64,000 bases of DNA from Margaritispora aquatica (taxonomy: Eukaryota; Ascomycota; Leotiomycetes; Helotiales; Discinellaceae), in contig VJWN01000010.1 of the NCBI GenBank assembly GCA_007644065.1, positions 868,001 through 932,000 on the forward strand, given 5' to 3'. The translations under genes were made by a program, and so were the position numbers. Below, piece by piece: positions 48,773-58,605 of the stretch (positions within the stretch are counted from its first letter, which is position 1; each line of letters begins with the position of its first letter). The notes under the pieces are model-generated. The model searched no databases. It was not told where the DNA came from and was given only the letters and a program-made list of their open reading frames with translations.

Positions 48773-51093
48773 TTACGGCATATCCCTTTCCGAGCCTTCG
48801 CTGAATAAGTACCCGGCTTCCAAACAATAAGATCCACCTCCAGCCATTCCTCTTTCGCTTCCCCAGCAGACCACGCTCGCGTCGACAATCCCCCCCAGAA
48901 CACCTTCCATTGCACCTAGCACTCCCCATCCGATAAAACTGGCGACAAGACCGACGATGTAGGCATAGGCACTGCCACGAATTCCTTTGCCATCTGGCAT
49001 TGCGATGTCTAGCTGCCTTGCGGTGGCGACCCATCCCCCAAAACCCAGTGCCATTGCCATGATAAAGCGGGTAGCATGGAGAAGGAGTTTTGCTAACCTG
49101 TACGGAAGTAAAGGCATAGTCTGTCGATTTCGCGCATCGAAAGATCGCGGTGTTAATGTGGTCGTTGGTGCTTGCGGAGTTAAGAAGCTCATCTGACTCA
49201 ATCCACGTGCCGAAGCATGTAGAGGTTGGGAATGGATTGCAGCAAAAGTAAGCGTCAGGGGATTCGTAAGTGCCACAATAGGAGTCGGAACATATCGATA
49301 TGCAAAGATACTCACAACAGCCATTATCCGCTTGGGCAATAATAGGAGAGGCAGTCGAATGAGGAGTGCGATGAGAGTCGACAGACTGATCGTGCCGAAT
49401 ATTGTTGTCGTGGCATGACTTAGTGCGGCGGTAACGACCTCTCTGGAGCTCGGCGTAGGAGTCGCATTGCGATGGAAGTACCACTGGGATACAGTTGCTG
49501 CTGTAGTCGCTCGTTGGACACCACTGATAATCGATATGGTCCAGATGAACATGAGAACAAAATAAACAGCCAACCACCAGCTTGTAGCGTCTATTACAAA
49601 GCGAGCCACAGCAGTGGAAGATAGACTTCCACCAAGGAATACTCTTGTGAACATTCCTAGCCATAACCATGTCCATGTTACAACTGCCGCAAGTGTTGCA
49701 AAACCCATCCCGAGAAGTGCCGGATTCTGTGCGAGAATCCTTGAAGCAAACTCCAGTATACTGATTGCCTTGTTCAAAGAATGGCGGCCGCGATATATTG
49801 TGTATAGCCATACTAACGCAAGTATGCCGGGAATAAATGACAGCCACCGCATAGCTTTGTCTTGTAAACCAGCACCCCGAGGATTCTTGTAGCTCGATAT
49901 CAGAGGATATAACGAGAACGAAATCAGGATTACTGGTACTGCAAGCATGATCAGATGCACGAGAGTTCTCACGAATGAGCGTAGTAGCGCAAGCCACAAG
50001 AGCGAGACAAATATTGAAACCACAGTATCCACGGCGAATAGGTGGAAAGAGGCATGAAGGGTGGTATAGATCGTGTCTCCCAAATCCTTATTATTCTCGG
50101 TCGACGTGTGCATAAAAACCAAGACGAATGTAGCAAGGAGGCCTCCCATGCATATCATATAGAGAGAGCCCCAGAATACATCGTGCATTGGAGCTTCTCC
50201 AACTAGATTCGCTACAGTTGCAGGAGTTGTACCCACTGAGCTTGGAGGACCAGGTATTCCAGATCTCATGTCTCCACGGTTGTGCTGAGAATCAGTGGGT
50301 AGTCTAATGGCGCCTTGTTTTGGTGTAGACCGGAATTGTTGGAATGCTGGAGGACTATCATCTGCCTGCAGGTCTAAAGCTATATCATCCGGTGGATCAT
50401 CGTCTTCTGTCGTCGACTCCAATCCCACGTCTACCATCCTACCCTTCCCTTTACTGCTGGCTTCACTCTCCTGCCTTCGATATCGATCGTCCTGAGTTTC
50501 TTGTCCCTCCGGTATAGAACCTGGCGTACGTCCTCGCCCTCCAAAGCTATGCCCACCACCATTCCAGCTACTCTTTATTCCCCTGCCTCGACCCCGATCC
50601 TCAGCAGCTCTCCCATCTTCGTCTCTGCTAGTATCAACTGACGTTTGACTCCCATCGTGCTCGGTCTCTGTGCTCTCCTCCAGTTGTATTGGCGCAAAAG
50701 TACGCCGTGATTTCTGCAGGGCGAAGAAGTCCGCGGTTTCTCTCTGCCGTTCTTCCTCGTCATCCTCTTCTCGAAAATCATCCAAAGCGCTATGAAACAA
50801 AGGAGCGTCTGGAGCGGCGTATCGAGATGCAAAGTTGAAGTTAGACGTCGATTGGTATGGATTCCCTAAACGATTGGTGTATCCTCGAGACGAGTTTCTA
50901 AATGGTTGATTCGTCCTCCGGAATCGATCGTTCTGGTTTCGGGCGGGCGTCTGTTCATCAGGCTGGACGAAGTTCGAGAACCTTGACTGTGACTGGGCAA
51001 GGAACCGTGAAGCATCTATATAATCGGGCGTTAGACAAGGGAATTTGACGCCTACAGGAGGCTCTTTGGAAGCCACTCACACTCTGAGAACAT
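48773..51093 (-). CDS. Pns1/CTL choline-transporter-like membrane protein
   Basis: The long frame begins only at a GTG. The true start is a 13-base first coding exon, 51093-51081 (Met-Phe-Ser-Glu plus one base), then a 65-base intron (GTGAGT donor, TCTAAC branch site, ATATAG acceptor) and exon 2, 51015-48773, giving 751 aa. The N-terminus then reads MFSEYASRFLAQSQSRFSNF, as expected for fungal members. The first 260 residues are hydrophilic and low in structure. About ten hydrophobic segments follow from residue 310 (for example GGLLATFVLVFM and VPVILISFSLYPLI), with the family region PTPIVALTNPLTLTFAAI near 610. The protein is a probable plasma- or endomembrane transporter; the substrate is not certain even in yeast Pns1. 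Confidence 0.88.
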
Positions 51094-51969
51094 CTTTCAA
51101 GAAACGCGCATCCAGCGTTGTGTAGTCGTTGTAGAGCTGTGTACGAGTTTCGTGCCTACTGCTGAGGAGATAAGGTAGGTAACAAAACAATCGTCACCGC
51201 TGCATGGACGTTACTAGTCCACAGTCTTTGCTGGATATCTTGTGTTTGGGGATAAGGCTGATCTAAGATTGAATATAGAGTATCTCTCGAGTTCGATTTC
51301 GTAAGAAGAGATGATGTACTAGTGGATAATGGTAATTTGAGTATGGAAGAGCAAGCTACAGTCAGTCATACACCGAATAGGTGAGAGGCGGTGGATCTTG
51401 TCAGAATCAGAGGGACTGCCTAGACTAGAAACAAAGCCCGAACCAGTATTTTCCGCCGTTTTGACACACTGAATTCCGAGAACGAGTCACTGCATACTTT
51501 GTGCATGTAGCTGGGTGCAGGATTGCATTTGGATTAAGCTTGTGCTCGTGCTTGTGCTCCTTAGACATTCATACCATATGCGTAGAGTCTTCCGATCAAC
51601 AAGCACAACCTCCAAGCACAGCAGCAATAGCAGCTGATTACCGATTAAACCCTGCCCATCTCGGCCAGCCACATGACGCTAAGATTAGGAACAAGCGAAT
51701 CATGATGATGGAGCTTTCTCCAGGTCTCAGCAGGAAGTGGGATCGAAAGAGTGCTTTTTGGATGAGCTGTACAATCCGATACAGGTACCTCGAGAAAGAC
51801 ATCCCATAATATATCTTCCTACGACTTCCTCGAGGACAACTAATATTAATCTCTACCATCAACGAACCCTAATTTATACTATAAACTACAACCTACAATA
51901 GTTACCTGCAATTACTCCAACCTCCAGGTCTGATCGCGTGCCTATCTGGAACATCTCCAATCCACAACC
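51094..51969. other. Divergent promoter region, Pns1-like / Rab GTPase
   Basis: Leader and promoter sequence between two outward-facing genes. Overlapping frames at 51487-51862 on both strands are unsupported. Confidence 0.5.
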
Positions 51970-52728
51970 ATGACTACATCATGGGACTACATAGCGAAAC
52001 TGGTGTGTATTGGTGATAGCGGAACTGGGAAGTCTTCATTGACGATTCGACTCTGCGAAGGACGCTTCATATCTTTTCATGACGTTACCATTGGAGTCGA
52101 GTTTGGATCGCGAATTGTTCCCGTTGGACCTCCCAATACACCTCTTCCCAAGCCAGTGGTTGTTCAAGATCCAGCAGTCGCAGATCTCTCTAAAGGGCTT
52201 CCCCAACCGCGACGCGCAGAGCCTGAGGTGGAGCAGAAGCACATGAAGCTCAGTTTGTGGGATACTGCTGGCCAGGAAACATACAAGAGTGTTACGAGAA
52301 GCTATTTCCGTGGTGCCTCGGGAGCACTGTTGGTATTTGATATCTCAAGGAGGGCGACATTCACGCATGTTACGGATTGGCTGAATGATTTGCGCCAAAT
52401 CGCTGAACCAGATATTGTGGTGGTATTAGTTGGAAACAAGTGTGATTTGGCCTCTGGAGACGAGAATAAACGCGAAGTTACCAAGGAAGAAGCTGAGGAA
52501 TGGGCAAAGAAGAATGGTGTCTTGGAATACCTGGAGACCAGCGCGAAGAGTGGAGAAGGTGTTGAGCTGGCATTTGGACGGGTAGCCGAGAGGATATATC
52601 AGAATGTTGAGGCTGGGAAATATGATCTTAACGACAGAAGGTCTGGAGTGAAGGGGCCACCGACTGGTTCAAACAGAAAGAATGTCAAATTGGGAACGCC
52701 AGCAAATTCTGGTGGCGGGTGTTGCTAG
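51970..52728 (+). CDS. Rab4/Ypt4-like small GTPase with interswitch insert
   Basis: A single exon encodes 252 aa, which is long for a Rab. P-loop GDSGTGKS is at 15-22, switch I Thr40 in HDVTIGVEFG, switch II start WDTAGQE at 97-103, guanine motifs NKCD (156-159) and ETSAK (189-193). The C-terminal Cys-Cys (251-252) should be geranylgeranylated. Between VEFGSRIV and the MKLSLWDTAG strand lies a Pro-rich insert of about 35 residues not found in classical Rabs. The gene acts in membrane traffic on early or recycling endosomes if the Rab4 assignment holds; Rab2 is the nearest alternative. Confidence 0.93.
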   Translation: MTTSWDYIAKLVCIGDSGTGKSSLTIRLCEGRFISFHDVTIGVEFGSRIVPVGPPNTPLPKPVVVQDPAVADLSKGLPQPRRAEPEVEQKHMKLSLWDTAGQETYKSVTRSYFRGASGALLVFDISRRATFTHVTDWLNDLRQIAEPDIVVVLVGNKCDLASGDENKREVTKEEAEEWAKKNGVLEYLETSAKSGEGVELAFGRVAERIYQNVEAGKYDLNDRRSGVKGPPTGSNRKNVKLGTPANSGGGCC

Positions 52729-53356
52729 GTTAATGAGTTGCACTGGTTGTATATGTAGGAGCATTGAAGGCGTAAGGAGCAAATTAGATACACCATGAGC
52801 ATTTGAATGGCGTTGCTAGATAGCGAATCATTAAGTATGGACTTTAGTAGTAATGAATTTGTGACTGAAATGCTTTTTGTATCACTTATGTTGCTCAGTT
52901 CGCTTACCTCTACTTACATGTTGCATGGATTCTGGACTCTACTTATGACCTAATTTCTATGGTGTCTATTTCATCACTATAATATAGAGGTACCTCTCGG
53001 TAGCCAGATGTCATTTTCGGAGAGTATTGTAGTTTTTGTTGTAGCTCTAGAATAAGCTCACTCACTCTAACATACCGAAAACGCATCCTATCCGATACAT
53101 TTCAGTTGCAAGCAGAGAAGGATGGATAGTCCCAGAACCTACAAGGCTTATAAAGCAGGGTCCATTATGATTGGTTTGTATCACACCATGACTCAAGCTT
53201 CGGGAGTATGCCTTACGAGCTCGCCGCAACCACCCACCCACTAACGCCTTGAAAAATTTCAGGAAAATTTTTCTCCAATTTATCTTTTGATCCACACACA
53301 AACTAACCTTTATATATTATCCTAAAGCCGTCTGCTTCAACAATTCAATAAGAACC
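52729..53356. other. Intergenic, no gene seen
   Basis: AT-rich 3' flank of the GTPase gene and 5' flank of the tRNA. The minus-strand frame at 53062-53301 lacks support. Confidence 0.5.
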
Positions 53357-53456
53357 GCCCGGGTAGCTCAATCGGTAGAGCGTGTGGCTCTTATGAACAG
53401 GGCTTGACCCTCAATTCGGCACCTCAAGGTCGTGGGTTCGAGCCCCACCTCGGGCT
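53357..53456 (+). tRNA. tRNA-Lys(CTT) with 27-nt intron
   Basis: The acceptor stem pairs GCCCGGG (53357-53363) with CTCGGGC (53449-53455), leaving discriminator T at 53456. The D arm is GCTC...GAGC. The anticodon CTT is at 53390-53392 in loop CTCTTA. The intron, 53394-53420, follows position 37 as in canonical nuclear tRNA introns. The T arm is GTGGG-TTCGAGC-CCCAC, with internal B-box GGTTCGA. The mature length is 73. One T-T mismatch remains in the anticodon stem. A short T run downstream can serve as RNA polymerase III terminator. Confidence 0.95.
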
Positions 53457-54528
53457 CAATCCCCGAAGGTCCTCTGCGAAAGAGGCTTCAACTTTTCTTT
53501 TGCGGTTTTATTTTGTTGCGATTTTGTGGTTGAATTTTGAAGTTTTGGAAATGTCACATTCTGATGCGGGCTCGCTTGTTTTCGCGAATGCCCCTAGGCA
53601 GTCTTGGCGTTCCGTGGCGGAGCGGAAAACTTTTTGTTCACCGCTGGATAGTTTGATCACAGAATTCCGTTACAACAATTCACACAAGAACATTTGATCA
53701 ACCAAGTCTTGCCAATCACTTCAATACTAGAGAGCATATGAATATTTGTGTTTCGAAGCTTTCTTTTGGTTTAGAGAATGGTACTTCATCAGGGTTTACA
53801 AGAGTGTTCAACCCTTCTGTTCAGGGTATTCATGGGCAAAGTACTAGATACTTACATCTTGTCTATTTTACTTGGTTTTCTCTTTGGCATTACGAAACAA
53901 CTTCAAGTGATGAATTTCAAGTATCAGCAGCTTGTTATCTAAGGAGGCCATTACTCTCTGGGCTACAGGCCGACGCATTAGGTAAGGTATTGAACAGAAG
54001 ATCGTTGTCCAAAATCATACGCCCTGGTGCCTTGAAAGAACAAGCAGAAAATTCATCTGCTTATGCTAATACCTAGCAAAATTTCGCATAGCTACCAAGT
54101 ATTCCAGCTTTGGATCAATAATCTGAGGCCAAGTACCCAGAGCTCTTATTGAGGCCTCCCGTGACACATGTGAATATCACGTGCTGCGAGATGGCAATTT
54201 TGGGACACAAACTAGGACACAACGCCATAATGGATCCAAAAACAATCTTTATTTGATTTCAACTCTTTTCGTCGGGTATTCCAGAAACACAAATATCGGA
54301 TACTACGCATTCCGTCACAGGTGTTGGAACGTGGCTGTTCGAGATCTCTAAATCGTGGCTTAGACCATTACGCACCAGTGACCTTGGAGGGGCAAGCACG
54401 TTCCACCATTCAAGCTTCATGCTTCTTGTGCGGGCTTCAACCGGAACTGTCTACTTAAACAACCCCTCCACCTAACTTCATCACCGTCATACATCTAGCA
54501 TTCCTTTAATTCACGTTTTTTTCTCACG
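53457..54528. other. Intergenic, no gene seen
   Basis: Contains CACATGTG and CACGTG words at about 54165-54185. The open frames at 53404-54076 overlap the tRNA or lack features. Confidence 0.45.
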
Positions 54529-55468
54529 ATGGATTTCACTCCACCTCCTGGTCCCCCTCCGCCAAAGGCTCCAATAGTGCCTGAAGGATGGAAAGCGCAA
54601 TGGAATGAACAATACAAGGAGTGGTAAGTAACTCGGTCGCAATACTTGCACATGTTAGAACTAACAGATCGCAGGTTCTATGTAAACATCCACACAAAGC
54701 AATCGCAGTGGGATAAACCGACTGAACCGGTGTATGGACCCAACAGTGATGGTGCGCCTTCTGGTCCTCCACCTGGATACTCGGGTGGCGGGGTAAAGGA
54801 TGTCCCAGGAGACAAGAAACACAACCCATACGAAGACCACTCTGCATCGCCCAGCGTTGAGTCTGACGCAGCGATGGCTGCTCGATTGCAGGCAGAAGAG
54901 GATGCTCGAGTTCGTGGAACTAGAGGCGCAATGCAAGATTACCAGAACACACCTCTACCTTCCGCTTCACCTTCATACCAACAACAAGCCTTACCACCGA
55001 GAGAGGAGAAGAGAGGCTTTCTAAGCAAACTCATGGGCAAGGCAGGTGGTTCCGGAAGCAGCAGCAGCAGCCATTCATACCAGCAACAGCAATATCCACA
55101 ACAAGGCTATGGCGGTGGTTATGGTGGCCAACCTCAATACCAGCAGCAAGGTTACCCACAACAAGGTTACCAGCAAGGATATGGTCAACAGGGCTACGGT
55201 CAGCATGGATATGGACAGCAAGGCTACGGCGGCGGTTATGGTGGCGGTTATGCTCAGAAGCAAAAGAAGAGTGGTGGTGGAATGGGAATGGCAGGTGGAG
55301 CTGCTTTGGGTCTTGGAGCCGGTGTGCTCGGAGGTGTGATGATTGCAGACGCCATGGACGATGGTAAGTTTGTTCGTACCTGGGTTGTTGCAAAGCTAAC
55401 AATTACTAGACTACGGAGGAGATGGAGGAGACGGGGGAGACGGAGGAGATGGCGGTGGAGATGATTAG
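54529..55468 (+). CDS. WW-domain protein, Wwm1-like
   Basis: Three exons, 54529-54623, 54675-55363 and 55410-55468, give 280 aa. A Pro-rich start is followed by one WW domain at about 17-50, with Trp21 and Trp44 as the signature pair; the first intron cuts it. A charged central part contains a helix ([17 protein letters not shown]). Then comes a long Gln/Gly/Tyr-rich, prion-like segment of GYGQQ-type repeats (about 155-220). A glycine-zipper hydrophobic segment ([19 protein letters not shown]) and a repeated Gly-Gly-Asp tail end the protein. Yeast Wwm1 binds the metacaspase Mca1, which has a similar Q/G/Y-rich region, so a comparable role is likely but inferred. Confidence 0.9.
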
Positions 55469-55783
55469 ACTGCAAATACGTGAGGAGTGAGTTGATTATA
55501 ATGATTACTACGTTTTTTGTTCAAACTTAATTTTCCATGGATGTCACATAGTGTTTGTATTCTGAAAGGGGTGATATTGGCTAGGAGCGTACCTAGATCA
55601 ATGAGTATACTCTGTATAGCATTCATCTGATTTGCTGTAGGCTTGTTGTACCCCTTAGTTATATAAGTGCAAGATATCATCCTCGTTACCTGCACAGAAT
55701 CAACGATTATACATATCTTCTCGCCAAGCAAAGCACCTCCGATCTCTATGTCCTTATTTTCTCACACTCCCAAAATAACTTTC

Positions 55784-58605
55784 GTTGCACGTCTGAAAAT
55801 TTAGTCACCTTCTAGCCTTTTTCTCAAAGATCTCTCTAGGGCCCGTTGCATATGGTATCCCTTGACTCTTCACGGTTTCCTTTGTCAGTGTCACTCAAGC
55901 TAGTAGGGTTGGTGAAGCTACTACCGCGACGCAAGGGCCCCATAGCAGCCCGCCTTTTACATTTGCATTTCATTAATCTATCTCATCAAAGCGACTGTTG
56001 CAAATCGCGATTCTTAGGGCCAGGCTAGAACTTTCGAGTTTGATGTGTAGTGAAAGAAAGTTTGTAAGGTTTTGGTTTTGGCTTTGTGTGTTCTGCATAT
56101 GAGGTGCGTGTCCGGCTCGGGAATCGGGACGGGTCGAGGAGAATGACTGACAGGCTGACTTTTCTCTGGTCGTTTCAACCTCAGAGGGTTTGGAAGCCAA
56201 TCGAAGGATATGTTTGCTGCATTTGAACTCTCTGTTCAGTTCGTTGCAGGTCGTAGTTTTGAGTATGGTGAAGCTAGCTGGGAGTTGGGGAGTTGGAACA
56301 TGGCTTGTGTTGCACAAAGGGCGGGTAGTTAGGGAAACTGTGCACGCAAACGCACTAACTCGAGATCGACGCAAGGGTGAAGCTAAGGACCTTGCTTTAT
56401 GAAAATGAAACTGGAAAGAATCTTTGTTGCGGATCGCAGTCTTTAGTACACAGAGCTAGCTGGGTACTTGAGGTTGAAAGGTATAAATGATACTTGTGTG
56501 GGAAAATCAAGTATGAGGCAAAGAAGTGTCTTCAACATCAAAATATCAGAATGGTAATGATTGACCGAATGAATTTTTTGTGCATATCGAATATCTGTCG
56601 AATAAGCTACTTGTGTAAACAGTTCTTAGTATACGTGTCGAGAGGACATGTAAAAAGATGCCTCTCTATCAGGATTTTGGCTGGTTCGACCTATCAAGAC
56701 ACCCACAAGCCGCAAGCGAGATGGGTTAACTCAGTCCCAGCGTGAATAATAAAGAGTACTTCTAATTAAGTAAGTGTGTTAGATTCTTGTTGCACATCTG
56801 GATTTTTAGTACTAGAGACTACTCGATTCGTGTGCTTATTAATCTTTGCGGTGAAGCACACTGAGTGGGGAAGTTGACAAGTAAGTTTGCTGGGTTGAAG
56901 CTATTCAGACACCAAGGCTAGGACTAAGCATGGGACCCTGAAGTTTTCCTTTCATTGATTTCTCATGATATCAAGGCGCTTCTGGGCGCATTGTAATTCA
57001 TAAATGAAGAGGGCAGCATGAAGAGACGAGAGGAGCTTTTGCTGTTGAAAATAGCCGAGCGAGACTAAGAATAGAGGGTTGTAGTTGAGATGCCAAGACA
57101 TACCTTACAAGGGACCATCTGTTGTTGTACGGAGATGATGTGGCCACATAACATTTCACTTTTGTTTTGATGCAAATCGCATTTTTAGTACGTTTGAATT
57201 TGCACTTTCTTAATGGAGTCTGCGGTGTTGGAGCTAGCAAGGAAGTCTTTGGGAAGCGTAGGTAGGTTCAACAGTCTCAAACTTAGTACCACACCAGAGC
57301 TAGGAGAGCAAAGAATCAATGCCTATCATTTGGAGGCACGAAAATCAAGGATTGACCTGTTGCTCATCGCACTTTCTAGCCTCAATTCCTGCCTACACAT
57401 ATTTTAAGCTATCAGCCTGCTTTGCGTCCGTATCCAAACCAACCGGCGGATTGATCAGTAAATTGAGGTAAGGTAGTTGATGCGGCATGGTCTTGGCGAG
57501 GCCGAAGCGAGTTTCCAGAATTTCCCAATCGGGAAGTGGAATCTGGTCGCATTGTATTCTGCTGATGTGGAATAATTACTTGGAGATACCATCATTGAGA
57601 TATCAACTTTGCTTGGTAGAGCTGCTGAGAATGGGCAATTGCTGATATATCATATTGTGCTTAAAGTGGCGAGGTACGCGAGGCCCCTTAGCGACTTCGT
57701 TCGGCTTGAAGCTATTCCAATGAAAATTAGTAATCAACAGTCCAATACTCGACTAAAATGATGGGAAAACCACCACTCCGAAACTCCGATGGTTGGAAAC
57801 TCGAAATTCCTGTTGCGCATCTAAGAATTTAGTACGTTAGGACTACGCGAGTAAGAACCTACCTATATGGTTAATGCGTCGAAGTCGCTTAACTTAGGCA
57901 GGTTTGAAGCTATTCAGACACCAGGCTAAAAAGGCATGGAACCCGGGAGCTGAACATCCAGACCAAGAAATATATGTAGAGTTGTTGCACATTTGAATTT
58001 TAGTGCTTTTGGCCGACGTTGCCTATCAAAACTAGTATGATTGAGTCTAAGATTGACAGCTGCAGAGTGAGGTAGTGTTGATTTCGAAGTGGCAAAGAAG
58101 GTTCGATATCATTTTCGGTTGTATACTTACCTCAATCTGCAGTCAGATGCGTCAAGACCATTCAGAAGTGTCTTCGCTATACATATTCCAGTATCATCTT
58201 CTTAGTTGTTGTTTCAATTTGAGCAAAGAAGCAGTTTTCATTGTTGACACCCTAATCCCGAAAGATATCAAAATCTTACAAATCCAATATTCGTTTCCAA
58301 GAACCAAGCAGAGCATCCGGATCTGGCGGAGTAACTCGCTTTTCTACGAGTTCAGTCACAAGATGTTCTGTGCTATCCCATTTGCTGAGTGACAAGCCGC
58401 AGGAGGCTTTGGGATGAACCCACACCGGACTGAGCTCCAGGCCACTCTCCTCTCATCTCAAGCTCTTCCTTCATATGTTGCAGTTCGCAATATTTAGCCT
58501 ACGGAGACATCAGCTCATTTGAGGCAGCAAAGACTACTCACTGGTGCTTCTCATGAAAACAAGGCGATGAATCATCAAGTGTGTTGCTCATCGCACTTTT
58601 AGCAC
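55784..58605 (+). repeat. Array of about ten copies of a 22-25 base degenerate motif
   Basis: All copies are in the same orientation, of form GTTGC plus ATC(G/T) followed by a T-rich run ending TTTAGTAC. They are at 55784-55808, 55997-56019, 56425-56449, 56789-56812, 57169-57191, 57359-57380, 57812-57835, 57984-58006, 58477-58499 and 58583-58605. A second 20-base word, TTGAAGCTATTCAGACACCA, is identical at 56895-56914 and 57904-57923, with a partial copy at 57706-57717. Spacing is irregular (about 105-490 bases). The nature is unknown. Confidence 0.65.
56830..56861 (+). other. Perfect 8-bp inverted repeat (hairpin)
   Basis: GTGTGCTT (56830-56837) and AAGCACAC (56854-56861) are separated by 16 bases, just downstream of one motif copy. 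Confidence 0.6.

Noticed and set aside
49210..49330. Possible intron (GTGAGT donor) inside the Pns1-like gene
   Set aside because: The segment encodes the conserved transporter region PTPIVALTNPLTLTF, so it should stay in the message.
48534..49997. Minus-strand 487-codon frame rich in Cys, Ser and His
   Set aside because: It overlaps the Pns1-like gene in another frame. The membrane-protein frame has clear family features, so this is a shadow.
53404..53697. Plus-strand frame starting inside the tRNA gene
   Set aside because: It begins in the tRNA intron and reads through the T arm, so it cannot be a protein gene start.
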